DNA of 64,000 nucleotides from Marinitoga lauensis (GCF_004135675.1 NZ_QHLX01000001.1:479796-543795); one strand, 5' to 3'; shown: positions 22,459-33,110, counted from the stretch's first letter. Numbers and translations: made by a program. Notes: a model not told the origin generated them from the sequence alone.

Positions 22459-23906
22459 ATGAAAATAAAAAAATATATTGTTACTACTATTCCTGAAGCA
22501 ATGGAAAAAATTAGAACAGAACTAGGAGAAAATGCTTATATATTGGATACCAAAAGAATAAATAAGGGGGATTTTTGGGAATTGGTGGCAAAAAGTATAT
22601 AGAAGTTACTGCTGTTCTTGATGATAAACCTGAAAGTGTAGTAAAAAATATCAAAAGACCTGCTGGACCTGGTTTTTCTAATAATACCCAGGGCAGAATC
22701 AATGAAATTAGAGAAATGGTTGAAAGAAATAAAAAATTAGATGAAAGAATAAAAAGAATGAAAAACATAGATAATTATGAAGAACAATATGCTCCGGGAA
22801 AAGATAGATTGGAACTCACCGCCAGAAATGAAATCTTAAAATTGATAGAAGAACAACGTGAAATTTCTAAACTCATCGATGAAGATGCTGAAAAATTCTA
22901 TAGTAAAGAAAAAAATGAATTTAAAAATTTGAACTATAGAAAAGTTACTTATAATAAATTTCCTCAAAAAATCAATAATTTGAATTCTAATACATCTGCA
23001 TATAATAATCGTATATCAAATACAAAAAATAATCCGTTAAATGATTCATCAAAAAATTCTCAAAACGAATTAATAGAAATTAAAAATTTAATAGAAAAAC
23101 TTTCTAAACGGGTTATTTTAAATGGTGCCAATCCATTAATATCCGAATTGATTGAATTTTTAAAAAAACAAGATCTCTCAGATAGTATAATAGAAGATAT
23201 ACTAAATAACTTACCAACTGATTTAAATAAAGAAAACTGGAAGTCTGATGAAAGATTTAAAAATCTACTATTTGACACGTTTAAAAATAATTTCAAAGTC
23301 GATGTTCCTAATATTCATGGAACAATAATGCTTATTGGTCCAACAGGTGTTGGAAAAACAACAACATTGGCAAAAATTGCTGCGTTAAATAAATTAAATA
23401 GCAGTAAAAGTGTTGCAATCGCAACAATTGATCTTTATAGAATTGCAGCAACGGAACAATTAAAAACATACGCAGAGATAATGGATATTCCAGCTTCAGT
23501 TTGCTACACGCCAACCGAATTAAAAACTACAGTAGAATCACTTAAAAATTATGATATGTTATTGATAGATACAGCTGGAAGAAGTCATAAAGATGATATA
23601 CAAATTGGTGAATTGAAAATGTATATTGATTCTATAAAACCAGATTTTATATTTTTGGTCGTATCAGCAAATATGAGGCTTAGAGATATGGTAGATGTAT
23701 ATAATAGGTTTTCAATTTGTAATCCAACACATTTGATAATAACAAAACTAGATGAAACGTCATCTTACGGTCAAATACCATCTTTGATAAAAGAAACGAA
23801 TTTGCCTATAAGTTATATTACTACAGGTCAAAATGTTCCAAATGATATTGAAATACCAAATTCTCAAAAGATATTCAACCTCTTTTATGAGGAGTTGACA
23901 TTATGA
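22459..23906 (+). CDS. flhF: Flagellar SRP-type GTPase FlhF (one apparent frameshift)
   Basis: A signal-recognition-particle-type GTPase that sets flagellar number and position. The N-terminal ~60 residues (KKYIVTTIPEAMEKIRTELG) are the usual FlhF B-domain, a variable charged linker follows, and the NG domain carries P-loop GPTGVGKTTTLAKIAA, IDLYRIAATEQLKTYA, DTAGRSHKD and TKLDETSSYG. The frame breaks in a G5 run near 22568; one added G gives 482 residues. The start is the ATG at 22459, with GAGGTGAG upstream. Its stop overlaps the flhG start (ATGA). Confidence 0.94.
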
Positions 23907-24768
23907 GTATAATAAAAGACCAGGCTGAAAATTTAAGAAAAACTTTTTCAAAAAATAGAACAAAAATAATTCTTGTTACTGGGGTAAAGGCGGTGTTGGA
24001 AAATCAATTGTAGCTGTTAATACCGCCGTAAATCTGGCAAAGATGAATAAAAAGGTTTTAATTTTTGATACTGATGCTGGATTTGCAAATGCATCTATTT
24101 TGCTTGGAGTTTCTCCAGCAGTTAGCATAAAAGATTATTTTGATAAAAAGTTAACTCTGGAAGAGTGTATTATAAAAACTCCTTATGGAATAAAATTATT
24201 AAGTACGGGAATGGATATAAAAGACTGGATATCTTTTCAAAAGAATTTTACCAGAAAAGCTATAGAAGAATTTTTCAATATTGCAAAAGAACATGATTAT
24301 GTTATTATAGATGTTAGTGCAGGGTATAATGAAAATTTAAAACCATTTTATATCGCTGCAGATAATATTTTATTGGTAACCACTCCTGAACCTACTGCTA
24401 TAGTAAATGCTTATACAGTTGTAAAGGCATTATCAATTTTAGAAGTTGATGGTGTGGTTGATGTTGTAATAAACATGATAAGAAAAAGATCTGAAGCTAA
24501 TACGGCTGAGCAAGTTTTAAGAAAAACAATAAAAGAATATTTATTCAAAGATATTAGAAATGTTTTTTATATAAATTTTGACCATCTGGTACATGATAGT
24601 GTGAAATCCCAAACTCCAATATCAAGTTTCAAACCTTCATCACATATTGCTAATGATTTGATGATAATTGCAGAAAAAATCGAGAATACTACATCTGAGC
24701 ATGAACAAAAAAGTAGTGATAATTTATTAAAAAAATTACTTTTACTATTTGGATTTTATAACAGGTGA
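23903..24768 (+). CDS. flhG: FlhG/MinD-family ATPase (one apparent frameshift)
   Basis: A MinD/ParA-type ATPase that partners with FlhF to control flagellar number. The deviant Walker A motif becomes TGGKGGVGKS once one G is added to the GGGG near 23983. Further family marks are FDTDAGFANASILLG, DYVIIDVSAG and TTPEPTAIVNAY. The repaired length is 288 residues. The C-terminus has a short amphipathic, leucine-rich helix (LLKKLLLLFGFY) that probably binds membrane, as in MinD. It overlaps flhF by 4 bases and is followed at once by a PilZ-like gene. Confidence 0.93.
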
Positions 24769-24772
24769 AATG

Positions 24773-25419
24773 ATGGATAAAAAAAATTTTATAAAAAGGA
24801 TTTTCCTTGTTTTTTTCCCTGGAAATTCTATAAGAGTATATATAAAAAATGATGTTTTAAAAGCTAAAATAAAAAATTTTAAAGGAAAAGAAATAGAATT
24901 AATATCTCCAAAATACAATTTTAGTCTTGGAGAAAATGTTATGTTAGAATCGATTTTTGAAGGTGCATACTATCAAGCAGAATTTCAAATTAAGGATATT
25001 AAAGATTTTGGGAAAAATGAAATTATGATTTCATTAAACTTAATAGGTACATTTAAAATAAAAAATAAAAGAATAAGTGAAAGACATTATATATCTATTC
25101 CTGTTTTAATTGAAGATACTTATAGAGGATTAATATGGGATCTAAATGAAAATTTTCTCGGAGTCATTATTTTAAATGAATATCTCAGCATAATAAGAAA
25201 AAATCTTAGTATAAAACTATCAATAGTTGATTTTAATATTACATTTCATGGAACGATAGCAAAAATTAGACAGGAATTTTTTAATCTTAGTAAATTTATA
25301 TATGAGATAAAAATATTACAGGATCCTACAGGCCTATTTGGGAAATATTTAGAACATATTGGTGGAAAAAATTTCTTCGAGAATAAAAAAATCCGGAGGT
25401 GCAACCAGATGAACAATGA
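24773..25419 (+). CDS. YcgR-like PilZ-domain protein (one apparent frameshift at 3' end)
   Basis: A ~215-residue protein. Residues ~20-105 form a beta-rich N-terminal domain of the kind found in flagellar brake proteins. Residues ~105-200 look like PilZ: RISERHYISIP supplies RxxxR and NENFLG stands where (D/N)x(S/A)xxG is expected. PilZ proteins bind cyclic-di-GMP and adjust flagellar motor output. As sequenced the frame runs on into cheC, producing a false fusion; one added A in the A7 run near 25392 stops it at 25419, overlapping cheC by 11 bases. The ATG at 24770 is an alternative start. The c-di-GMP role is inferred. Confidence 0.7.
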
Positions 25420-26040
25420 AAACTTTGAATTTTTTATGTCGGCTTTTAAAGAAATTACTAATATTGGAATGGGAAATGCTGTTAGTTCTCTATCAATGAT
25501 GTTAAATAAAAAAGTAGACATATCAGTGCCAAATTTAGATGTAATAAAACTTTCTGACATATTTTTAAATATGGAAGAACCTGATGAAATTTATGCATGT
25601 TCTTATGTTAAAATGGAAGGTGATTTAGATTCTTCATTGGTGTTTTTAATAGAAAAAGACTCTGTAAAAAGATTGATAAAGGAAAGTGTTGGTATTGACA
25701 TAAAAAATATTGTTGAACTTGATGAAATGTCTACATCTATGATCGGTGAATTAGGAAATATTATGTTTGGTTCATATACAAGTGCTATTTCTCAATTTTT
25801 AAACATAAATTTACAGGTTACCCCCCACAGGTTGCTGTAGATACTTTTGCTTCCTTGATTGCAGAATCTATAGTTATGAGTATTACTTTTGAAGATGAAG
25901 TTATACTAACAGAAACAGAAATTCAAGTTGAAGATTGGGAAAATGTTATAAAAGGAAAAATTGTCTTTCTAATGAATGAAGAAAATAGAAATAAATTATT
26001 TGAATATGTCAAAAAAGTGTTTTATGGGGTTAAAAAATGA
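25409..26040 (+). CDS. cheC: CheY-P phosphatase CheC (one apparent frameshift)
   Basis: Removes phosphate from CheY-P and is itself stimulated by CheD. Both duplicated active-site helices are present: AFKEITNIGMGNAVSSLS and SMIGELGNIMFGSYTS, each with the Glu-x-x-Asn catalytic pair, so this is a two-site CheC rather than CheX. The start is the ATG at 25409, with GGAGGTG 8 bases upstream. The frame breaks in a C6 run near 25826; one added C gives 210 residues, the standard length. Its TGA overlaps the cheD ATG. Confidence 0.92.
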
Positions 26041-26506
26041 AAAAAATAATTGGAATTGGTGAATATGCCTCATCAAAAAGTCCTGATATATTAATAACCT
26101 TGGGTTGGGTTCATGTGTTGGTGTTTGTATCTGGGATAAAAATAAAAAAGTTGGAGGATTAATTCATGTAATGTTACCCAATTCTCCAAATGAAAATGTT
26201 CCAAAACCCGGTAAATATGCTAATTTAGGTATTCCTCTATTAATTGAAGATTTAAAAAAATTAGGTGGCTCAACCTTTACTGCAAAAATATTTGGTGGAG
26301 CTGCTATGTTCAAAGGTTCATCAATGGATGTGGGGAAGAAAAACACACTCGCTGTAAAGGAACAGTTGAAAAAAAGCAATATCAGAATAGTAGCAGAAGA
26401 TACTGGCGGAAATAGAGCTCGAAGTATTGAGTTTAACCTGGATACTGGTGAGGTAATGGTTAAAAAGGTAGGCGGTGGTGAAAAAGTTGAAATTTTCAAA
26501 TATTGA
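26037..26506 (+). CDS. cheD: Chemoreceptor glutamine deamidase CheD (one apparent frameshift)
   Basis: Deamidates receptor glutamines and regulates CheC. The catalytic Cys is in GLGSCVGVCIWD, restored when one T is added near 26107; the His is in GGLIHVMLP and the Thr in GGSTFTAKIFGG. The repaired length is 156 residues, normal for CheD. The ATG overlaps the cheC stop, matching the known CheC-CheD functional pairing. A small membrane protein gene begins inside its 3' end. Confidence 0.93.
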
Positions 26507-26660
26507 GCTTATCTTTTATGGGGTATTATTTTTTATATTCTTATTTATAAATGTATTCATTTCAAAAAACTTTTTTATAACCTCTGTTTTACGCTCAATA
26601 ATAAGTATTGCCGTAGTCATAATTCTTAATACAACTATAAAGGCAGTGATTAATAAATAA
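26475..26660 (+). CDS. Small membrane protein, unknown function
   Basis: 61 codons starting at GTG 26475 (or GTG 26478), overlapping the end of cheD. Two hydrophobic helices cover residues ~11-30 and ~36-55, with a short basic start. I do not recognise a family. It ends on the first base of fliA (TAATG overlap), so it is translated in series with cheD and fliA, and a role linked to flagella or signalling is possible but unsupported. Confidence 0.55.
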   Translation: MVKKLKFSNIELIFYGVLFFIFLFINVFISKNFFITSVLRSIISIAVVIILNTTIKAVINK

Positions 26661-27345
26661 TGAAAAATATAAATAAAGATGATGTAATAAAAAACTTTTT
26701 ACCAAAAATAAAATACATTGCTTTAAATTTACTATCCTCCCTTCCAAAAAACGTTGAACTTGATGATTTAATACAGGAAGGGATTATTGGTTTATTACAA
26801 TCATTGGAAAAATATAACCCACAAAAAGGTGTAACTTTCTATTCCTTTGCTGTAAAAAGAATTAGGGGGCTATGCTTGATTATTTAAGAAAAATAGATTG
26901 GTTACCAAAAGATTTAAGACATAAAATTAAAAAAATGGAAGAAATTTTAGCAGAACAAAATATCGACGATTATATAGATGACAAAGAGTTAGCAAAAATT
27001 TTGGAAATATCAGAAAAAGATGTAAAAAAATTGAAGGCAGAATTACATAGAAGTCATATTTTAAGTTTAGACTCTTTTTTAATTACTAATAATGAAATAA
27101 ATATTGAATCTGATAGTGCTGAAAACGATCCTGAAATACTTGCTTATAAAGATATGTTAAAAAACGAACTCAAAAAGGCTATATTAAGTCTAAATGAAAG
27201 AGAACAGCTTATTTTATCATTGTATTATGAAAAAGAAATGACTTTTAAAGAAATTGGAAAAATACTTGATATTTCAGAATCAAGAGTATCGCAAATACAT
27301 TCTTCTATAATTATTAAATTGAAGAAAAAACTGGGCGGTGATTAA
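26660..27345 (+). CDS. fliA: Flagellar sigma factor FliA (sigma-28) (one apparent frameshift)
   Basis: An RNA polymerase sigma factor of the sigma-28/WhiG class, used for late flagellar genes such as flagellin. Region 2 shows ELDDLIQEGIIGLLQSLEKY and VTFYSFAVKRIRGAMLDYLR (after repair). Region 4 has LNEREQLILSLYY and the helix-turn-helix MTFKEIGKILDISESRVSQI. The frame breaks in a G5 run near 26866; one added G gives 228 residues, typical of FliA. It closes the flagellar operon. I could not recognise a clear sigma-28 promoter at the flagellin gene at 50894. Confidence 0.92.
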
Positions 27346-27346
27346 T

Positions 27347-27657
27347 ATGCCTGATCCTATTAATTTAAGTATATCATACATTACTAATGTTGATGTTTCT
27401 AATAATATCCAACATTTGAATAGTGCTTTAATTGCTGCAAAAACGACTGATTTAGAAGAACATGTCAAAAAAAATCAAGAAGCACAATCTCAGGTAAAAA
27501 ATACAGAAGAAAAATCAGAATCTCAACATATAAACGATAATCAAAAAAACATTCTGCTGAATATAACAATCAAAAAAGAGAAAAAAAAGAGAAAAAAGAG
27601 GATAAAAAAATAGTCATTGACGACTATAGAGGTCATTCTCTGGATGTACGAATATAA
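27347..27657 (+). CDS. Small highly charged protein, unknown (one apparent frameshift)
   Basis: After adding one A to the A7 run near 27546 this is a 103-residue protein with a short hydrophobic start, a Lys/Glu/Gln-rich middle and the C-terminus DDYRGHSLDVRI. The start is the ATG at 27347, with GGCGGTGATTAAT upstream. It is the last gene before a terminator and probably ends the flagellar operon. I do not recognise the family; low-complexity charged proteins occur at the end of flagellar operons in related bacteria, but no function can be assigned. Confidence 0.6.
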
Positions 27658-27659
27658 AA

Positions 27660-27683
27660 ACGGACTTAAAGTCCGTATTTTTT
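27660..27683 (+). terminator. Terminator ending the flagellar operon
   Basis: ACGGAC (27660-27665), loop TTAAA and GTCCGT (27671-27676), followed by a T-run. It separates the flagellar operon from mfd. Confidence 0.8.
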
Positions 27684-27691
27684 ATGTAGAG

Positions 27692-30611
27692 GTGATTATT
27701 ATACTAAAAGACATACTTAATATAATAAAAAAGTCAAAGAAAAGATTGAAAATCGTTATTTTTCCAGAATCATGGAATATTGAAAATCTAATTGAGGACA
27801 ATATTTTATATTATCCAAATTATGACATTTTTCCTTTCGAGTCTATTGACATTTCAAATAAAATAAAAGCATATAGAATAAAAACACTTTATAATATCTT
27901 AAATAAAAATAATGATGCAATAGTATTTACCACATTTCATTCACTGAGTAGATATACAATTCCATCTGATATTTTTAAAAATGAAATACTTTCCTTTAAA
28001 ATTAATGAAGACTTTAATATAAATCCATTAGTTCTTGGTTATAAAAAAACATGGAATGTATATGAGCATAGTGAATTTTCTCAAAAAGGTTTCGTTAAAG
28101 ATATATTTATTCCTATATACGATTTTCCAACAAGAATAGAATTATTCGATGATGAAATTACAAGAATTAATTTTTTTGATCCATATTCTCAAAAAAGTAT
28201 AAAATCAAGTAATAATTTTACTTTTGTTCCTGGATCTGAATTTATGTATAAATATGAAAATGTATATAACAAAAATCTTGAAACTTTTCTTATAAACTAT
28301 AAACATAAGAGTACATCTTTTGATATAGAAATATTTGAAACATTACCGTGTATATTATATGAAAAGAAAAATACATTACTTGATTATATAAATATAAAAA
28401 TTTAGAAATATTTATTATAAATGAAAAAGAAAGCATAAAATCATACTATGAAAGGGAAAAAGAAAATTTAGAATTTATTTTTTCTGATATAAAAAAAGAT
28501 TTATATAAAGAATTTAGCGGTCAAAATATAGAAAAAATATTAAAATTAAAATATAAAAATATTGAAGTTGATAAACATAATCTTTTAGTGAAAAAAGTTG
28601 CCTCAAAGAAAAAAAGCAATGAACTACCTATTTTAGAATGGAAGATTTAAAAATCAATGACCTTATTGTTCATGAAGATTATGGAATTGGTATTTACAAA
28701 GGCTTAGAAAAAGTAAAAACATATTCTGGTGAAAAAGAATTAATTAAAATAGAATATGAAAATAATGCAAAAGTTTTTTTACCAATTGAAAGAATTGACA
28801 AAATTACAAAATATGTTGGAGATAAAGAATTAGTAAAAATTGATAAAATAGGTTCTTCATCATGGCAAAAAGAAAGAAAAAAGTTGAAGAAAATATAAAA
28901 AATAAATAAGAGAATTAATTAAATTATACGCTTTTAGAGAACATACGACGGGAATTTCATTAAATGGTGATGAAGAAATTGAAGAAAAATTTAAAAAAAC
29001 TTTTGAATATATTGAAACCATAGACCAGGAAAAAGCTATTGAAGAAGTATTAAATGACCTATCTTCAACAAAACCTATGGATAGACTTATAGCTGGAGAT
29101 GCCGGATTTGGAAAAACTGAAGTAGCTTTAAGAGCAATAGTTAGAACAGTAAGCTCTGGATATCAAGCAGCAGTTCTTGTTCCAACTACAATACTGGCTC
29201 AACAATACTATGATAATGTTAAGGATAGATTCAATGAAGTTGGAATAACAGTAGATTTAATTGATAGATTTAAAACGATAAAAGAAAAAAATAATATAAT
29301 AGATAAAATAAATTCTGGAAAATTAGATGTAATAATTGGCACTCATGCATTGCTAAATAAAAATATTAAATTTAAAAAATTGGGATTGTTAATAATTGAT
29401 GAAGAACAAAGATTCGGTGTTTTTCAAAAAGAAAAATTAAAAGAGCTCTCACATGGAATAAATGTTTTAACAATGAGTGCAACTCCAATTCCAAGAACAT
29501 TATATTTTTCAATCACTGGTTTAAGAGATTTATCCGTAATATCTACCCCACCATATGGAAGAATTCCAGTAGAAACTTTTGTTTTTAAATACTCTGATAA
29601 TATAATAAGAACTGCTATTTTAAGAGAAAAATCAAGAGGTGGACAGGTACTATATATTCACAATAGGATAAATGATCTTGAAAAAATTGAAAAAAATGTA
29701 AGAAAAATCGTTCCTGAAGTAAAAATTGTAGCTGTCCATGGAAGAATGCCAAAAAGATATTTATCGAAAATAATAAAATTATTTTATGAAGGAGAAATTG
29801 GTGTTTTAATTTCAACTACTATTATAGAAAATGGTATAGATATTCCAAATGCCAATACATTAATAATTGATGATGTAGAACGATATGGAATATCTCAATT
29901 ATATCAATTAAGAGGAAGAGTTGGAAGAAGTAATAAAAGAGCTTTCGCATATTTTTTATACAAAACAAAACCAAAATCTGAAACAATGAAAAAATTAGAA
30001 GCTATAAAAAATATTTCAGGTCCAGGAAGCGGTCTTAAACTGGCTTTACAGGATTTAGAAATACGAGGATTCGGTGATTTATTAGGAATTGAACAAAAAG
30101 GTCATATAAATAATATTGGATTGCATATGTATAAAGAAATACTAAATAGAACTATAGCAGAATACTATTCAAAACAGATAGAAACTAAGGAATTTAAAGA
30201 AAAAATTAACCTTGATATTAAAGGGATAAAGATGCCTATAATAATACCTGAAAACTATATAGAAAATCCAATTGAAAGAATGAGAATATATAGAATAATT
30301 GCTAATGAGAACAACATTAATAATATAGAAAAATAAAAGAAGATATAGAAGATAGATTTGGAAAAATACCTGAAGAAGTAATTAATCTATTAGAATATAC
30401 AAAATTAAGAATTATCGCATATGAAAAAGGAGCAAAAAATATAGAAATATATGATAACAGCTTAATTATAGAATATAGAAATCATCTGGATATTGATATA
30501 AATCTATTAAAAAAATATTCAAGAAGATTCAATCATTTTCCTGATGATAAGAAAATTGTTATTTATTCATCAAATCCTGAAAAATCACTTTTTAAAATTT
30601 TTAATTCTTAA
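27692..30611 (+). CDS. mfd: Transcription-repair coupling factor Mfd (five apparent frameshifts)
   Basis: A translocase that removes stalled RNA polymerase and recruits UvrA. Visible parts: a UvrB-like N-terminal module (residues ~1-300), the RNA polymerase-interaction domain (NDLIVHEDYGIGIYKGLEKV), Walker A AGDAGFGKTEVA, DEEQRFG, TMSATPIPRT, HGRMPKRYLSKI, STTIIENGIDIPNANT and QLRGRVGRS, then a TRCF domain. Breaks near 28399, 28637, 28881, 28906 and 30333 lie in A-runs; five added bases give ~970 residues. No ATG suits the AGAGGTG at 27688-27694; GTG 27692, ATT 27695/27698 or ATA 27701 are the candidates. The last 55 bases are duplicated beyond the IS copy at 32692. Confidence 0.93.
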
Positions 30612-30617
30612 ACTCTT

Positions 30618-30642
30618 AAACTCTTCGCTCCGCGAAGGGTTT
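30618..30642. repeat. Short hairpin repeat, TTCGCTC-type
   Basis: AAACTCTTCGC, loop TCC, GCGAAGGGTTT: 11 bp with one G-T pair. A sister sequence at 33022-33048 (loop TCA) shares arm and loop sequence, and a second exact copy lies in the right direct repeat near 32753-32777. It could be a weak terminator or a small dispersed palindrome. Confidence 0.6.
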
Positions 30643-30729
30643 AGGATTCTATCATATTATTTTTTCATATTTTATTTTATCGACAGTCTTAAACAACCAA
30701 TTGTTGCTTAAACAAATAAAAAGAAAATC

Positions 30730-30760
30730 AAAAAAAGCAGCCTTTTTGGCTGCTTTTTTT
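30730..30760 (+). terminator. Terminator of mfd
   Basis: An A-rich arm ending AGCAGCC, loop TTTTT, GGCTGC and T7. The stem with the A/T runs reaches 13 bp. IS copy A is inserted directly after its T-run, and an identical terminator is present at 32865-32895. Confidence 0.85.
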
Positions 30761-32691
30761 CCTGAGTTTGACACTATTATTATCAACAAAATTCTAAAAA
30801 GTAGAATTATTCAAAAAAATAGCTATTGTTAACTTTTTATAAAAAGAGAAATTAGCCACACACCTCCTCCTTTTTGGCTTTTCATGCGTGTTTTAGGAGA
30901 TTATTTTTTTAAATTCATCTAATTCCATCATTTTTTTCGGTTTTTCTATTTTTAATGTTTTTAATATGGCTTTTTGAAAATCGTTTAAATTGGCTCTTAA
31001 TGCAAATAATTTGTCTTTTAATCTTATTTCAGAGTATTCCATTTTTTTTATAGCTTCTCTTATTTTTTCATGAGAGTATTCAATATTATTTTTTTCCAGT
31101 TCTAATTCTAATGTTCTTTGAATTATGTAAGATATGAAACTCATTACAATATGTCCTTTTATTCTTTTCGGTGTCCAATGAAATACCGGTCTTGTTTCAA
31201 GATAATTTTTTAATGTTCTGAATGTTTCTTCTACTTTCCATAATGTATGATATTGTTCTAATATTTCTTTTGGAGATAGTTTTGTGTTTGTTATTATTCC
31301 ATAGTATCCATCGTATTTTTCATCATTTTCTATTTTTTCTATGTCCAATATATAATTTTGTTTGTTCTGTTCTTTTAAATATTTTTTCGCTCCTCTTTTA
31401 CTTTTTGAATCTATATTTCCTTCTTCTAACATTTTTTTCGCTTTTTCTATTAATCGTAGTCTATCTGCTCTGTCTTTTTTGGCTCTTTCTTCTGAATATA
31501 TTATGAGTAATCTTTTATTTTCATATTCTACTTCTCTATATTTTATTCCTTTTGCTATTTCTATGAATTCTCCTTCAAATATATTTACTTTTTTTAACTG
31601 TTTTATTGATTTTCCTACTATGAATTCATAATTAGAATTTTCTACTACTTCTATATTTTTTTTACTCATCATTCCTCTATCTGCTACTACTATTACTTTT
31701 CCTAATTGATATTCTTTTTTCATTTTTTCTATTGAATCTTTAAATGTATGCCCTTCAAATGTATTTCCTGCATATATATCAAAACTAACTGGCATTCTAT
31801 CCTGATCTATTGACATCCCTAATACTACTTGCGACTCATTAAATTTCTTATCCTTTGAATATCCCATTTGTAATATTTCATTTGTTTGTTGTGTTTCAAA
31901 CGCTAATGTTGTTACATCGTAAAATACTAAATCTACCGTTGTATTAAACAAACTTATCCTTTGATTATACATATGTTTTTCTATCGACTCTTTATTATCT
32001 GCTAATATATCCAATGTTCTGTATAACCAGTGCAACATTACATCTTTTTCTTCCAGGTCTTTTTCTTTTTTAACTTCCACTTTGTTATATCCAAAATACT
32101 CTAAATTATTAAATATTCCCAATTTACTCTTCGGTTCTACTATTCTATTCATCACCATTATTTTTAACATTTCTTCTGCATTGTATTTTATTTCTTTATC
32201 CAGTCTTTCAAAATATCTTTTCATCTCATATCTTTCAAATATCTTATTTACTATTACTTTGGCTCCGTAATTTCTTCTTGCTATTTCTTCCATTAAATCA
32301 TCTTCTATTTTTTCATATTCATCTATTTCAAATATTTTAAAAAGACTATCTACAAGTTTTGTTATATCTTTTTTACTATACTTATCTATATTTCCAAAAT
32401 TTATTACTGTATGCTGTTTCACTTTTCCATTTTCTCTTTTGCTTTCCATTATCCTTAAATATCTTTTTCCTTTCACTTTTGATATTTTAGGATACATTTT
32501 AAAACATCTCCTTTCAGTGGTTGTCATATATATTATACCACCAAAAGGACTAATATATTACTAATTATAGTTAATTCTCTGTAACAAAAGTTAGCCACAC
32601 AATTTTTCGACTTCCTGAAAAATACACGCCTCAAACCCGCATTCTACCGTTCCATTTCCCTTAAAATCGCCAAATTGCTGTCAAAGGCAGG
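30761..32691 (-). mobile_element. IS1634-like insertion sequence, copy A (1,931 bp)
   Basis: The boundaries come from comparison with copy B (60556-62486), which has the same length and, where I compared them, the same sequence in reverse orientation. Terminal imperfect inverted repeats: CCTGAGTTTGACACTATT at 30761 and, on the minus strand at 32691, CCTGCCTTTGACAGCAAT. It carries one transposase gene on the minus strand. It is flanked by 204-bp identical direct repeats. Identity between the copies and between the repeats suggests recent insertion. Confidence 0.95.
30893..32497 (-). CDS. IS1634-family transposase, copy A
   Basis: A DDE-type transposase of the IS1634 branch of the IS4 superfamily. 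Catalytic regions: VFYDVTTLAFE, VVADRGMMSKK and the C-terminal YHTLWKVEETFRTLKNYLE with the YREK-like signature. The start is set at 32497 (protein MYPKISKVKGKRYLRI, 534 residues) because GAAAGGAGA lies 9 bases upstream; a longer frame from 32527 lacks a ribosome binding site. The reading frame is intact and identical to copy B, so the element looks active. It lies between mfd and the rRNA operon, transcribed in the same direction as the rRNA genes. Confidence 0.95.
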   Translation of the reverse strand: MYPKISKVKGKRYLRIMESKRENGKVKQHTVINFGNIDKYSKKDITKLVDSLFKIFEIDEYEKIEDDLMEEIARRNYGAKVIVNKIFERYEMKRYFERLDKEIKYNAEEMLKIMVMNRIVEPKSKLGIFNNLEYFGYNKVEVKKEKDLEEKDVMLHWLYRTLDILADNKESIEKHMYNQRISLFNTTVDLVFYDVTTLAFETQQTNEILQMGYSKDKKFNESQVVLGMSIDQDRMPVSFDIYAGNTFEGHTFKDSIEKMKKEYQLGKVIVVADRGMMSKKNIEVVENSNYEFIVGKSIKQLKKVNIFEGEFIEIAKGIKYREVEYENKRLLIIYSEERAKKDRADRLRLIEKAKKMLEEGNIDSKSKRGAKKYLKEQNKQNYILDIEKIENDEKYDGYYGIITNTKLSPKEILEQYHTLWKVEETFRTLKNYLETRPVFHWTPKRIKGHIVMSFISYIIQRTLELELEKNNIEYSHEKIREAIKKMEYSEIRLKDKLFALRANLNDFQKAILKTLKIEKPKKMMELDEFKKIIS

Positions 32692-32895
32692 TGTTATTTA
32701 TTCATCAAATCCTGAAAAATCACTTTTTAAAATTTTTAATTCTTAAACTCTTAAACTCTTCGCTCCGCGAAGGGTTTAGGATTCTATCATATTATTTTTT
32801 CATATTTTATTTTATCGACAGTCTTAAACAACCAATTGTTGCTTAAACAAATAAAAAGAAAATCAAAAAAAGCAGCCTTTTTGGCTGCTTTTTTT
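32692..32895. repeat. Right copy of 204-bp direct repeat flanking IS copy A
   Basis: Identical over 204 bases to 30557-30760. It contains a promoterless 55-base copy of the mfd 3' end with its stop codon and a second copy of the mfd terminator. Confidence 0.9.
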
Positions 32896-33110
32896 AATTA
32901 TGAAATAATTAATATATTATTTTTATATTATTATTTTTTATCCTATTGCTTCTCGCAGAGCTGTTTTTGCTCGCAAAGGGTTTAGGAAAAGTATTTTAAT
33001 AATAAAATAAAAAAAAAACTTTAAACCTTTCGCTCAGCGAAAGGTTTAAGATAATTAATAAATATAATGAAGGAAATAAATTATAAATGGAATAAAAAAA
33101 TTAGCATAAA
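32896..33110. other. Non-coding gap with hairpin repeats before the rRNA terminator
   Basis: No gene is visible. It contains a degenerate hairpin near 32946-32990 (CTCGCAGAG...GCTCGCAAAGGGTTTAGG) and a perfect one at 33022-33048 with arms TAAACCTTTCGC and GCGAAAGGTTTA around loop TCA. Both share the arm and tail sequence with the hairpin downstream of mfd. Confidence 0.55.

Larger units (their letters stand above)
30557..30760. repeat. Left copy of 204-bp direct repeat flanking IS copy A
   Basis: 204 bases identical to 32692-32895. It holds the last 55 bases of mfd, a small hairpin (30618-30642) and a strong terminator (30730-30760), and ends exactly at the IS end. I interpret it as an exceptionally long target-site duplication. 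Confidence 0.9.

Noticed and set aside
24749..25840. Single fused regulatory protein (PilZ plus CheC)
   Set aside because: An internal ribosome binding site and start, plus a homopolymer at the junction, indicate two overlapping genes.
993..30611. Pseudogene formation in trkH, pyrG, uvrA, glgX, cinA, mfd and flagellar genes
   Set aside because: The breaks are single-base and in homopolymers, affect essential genes, keep all motifs, and repair to normal lengths. Sequence error explains them better than decay.
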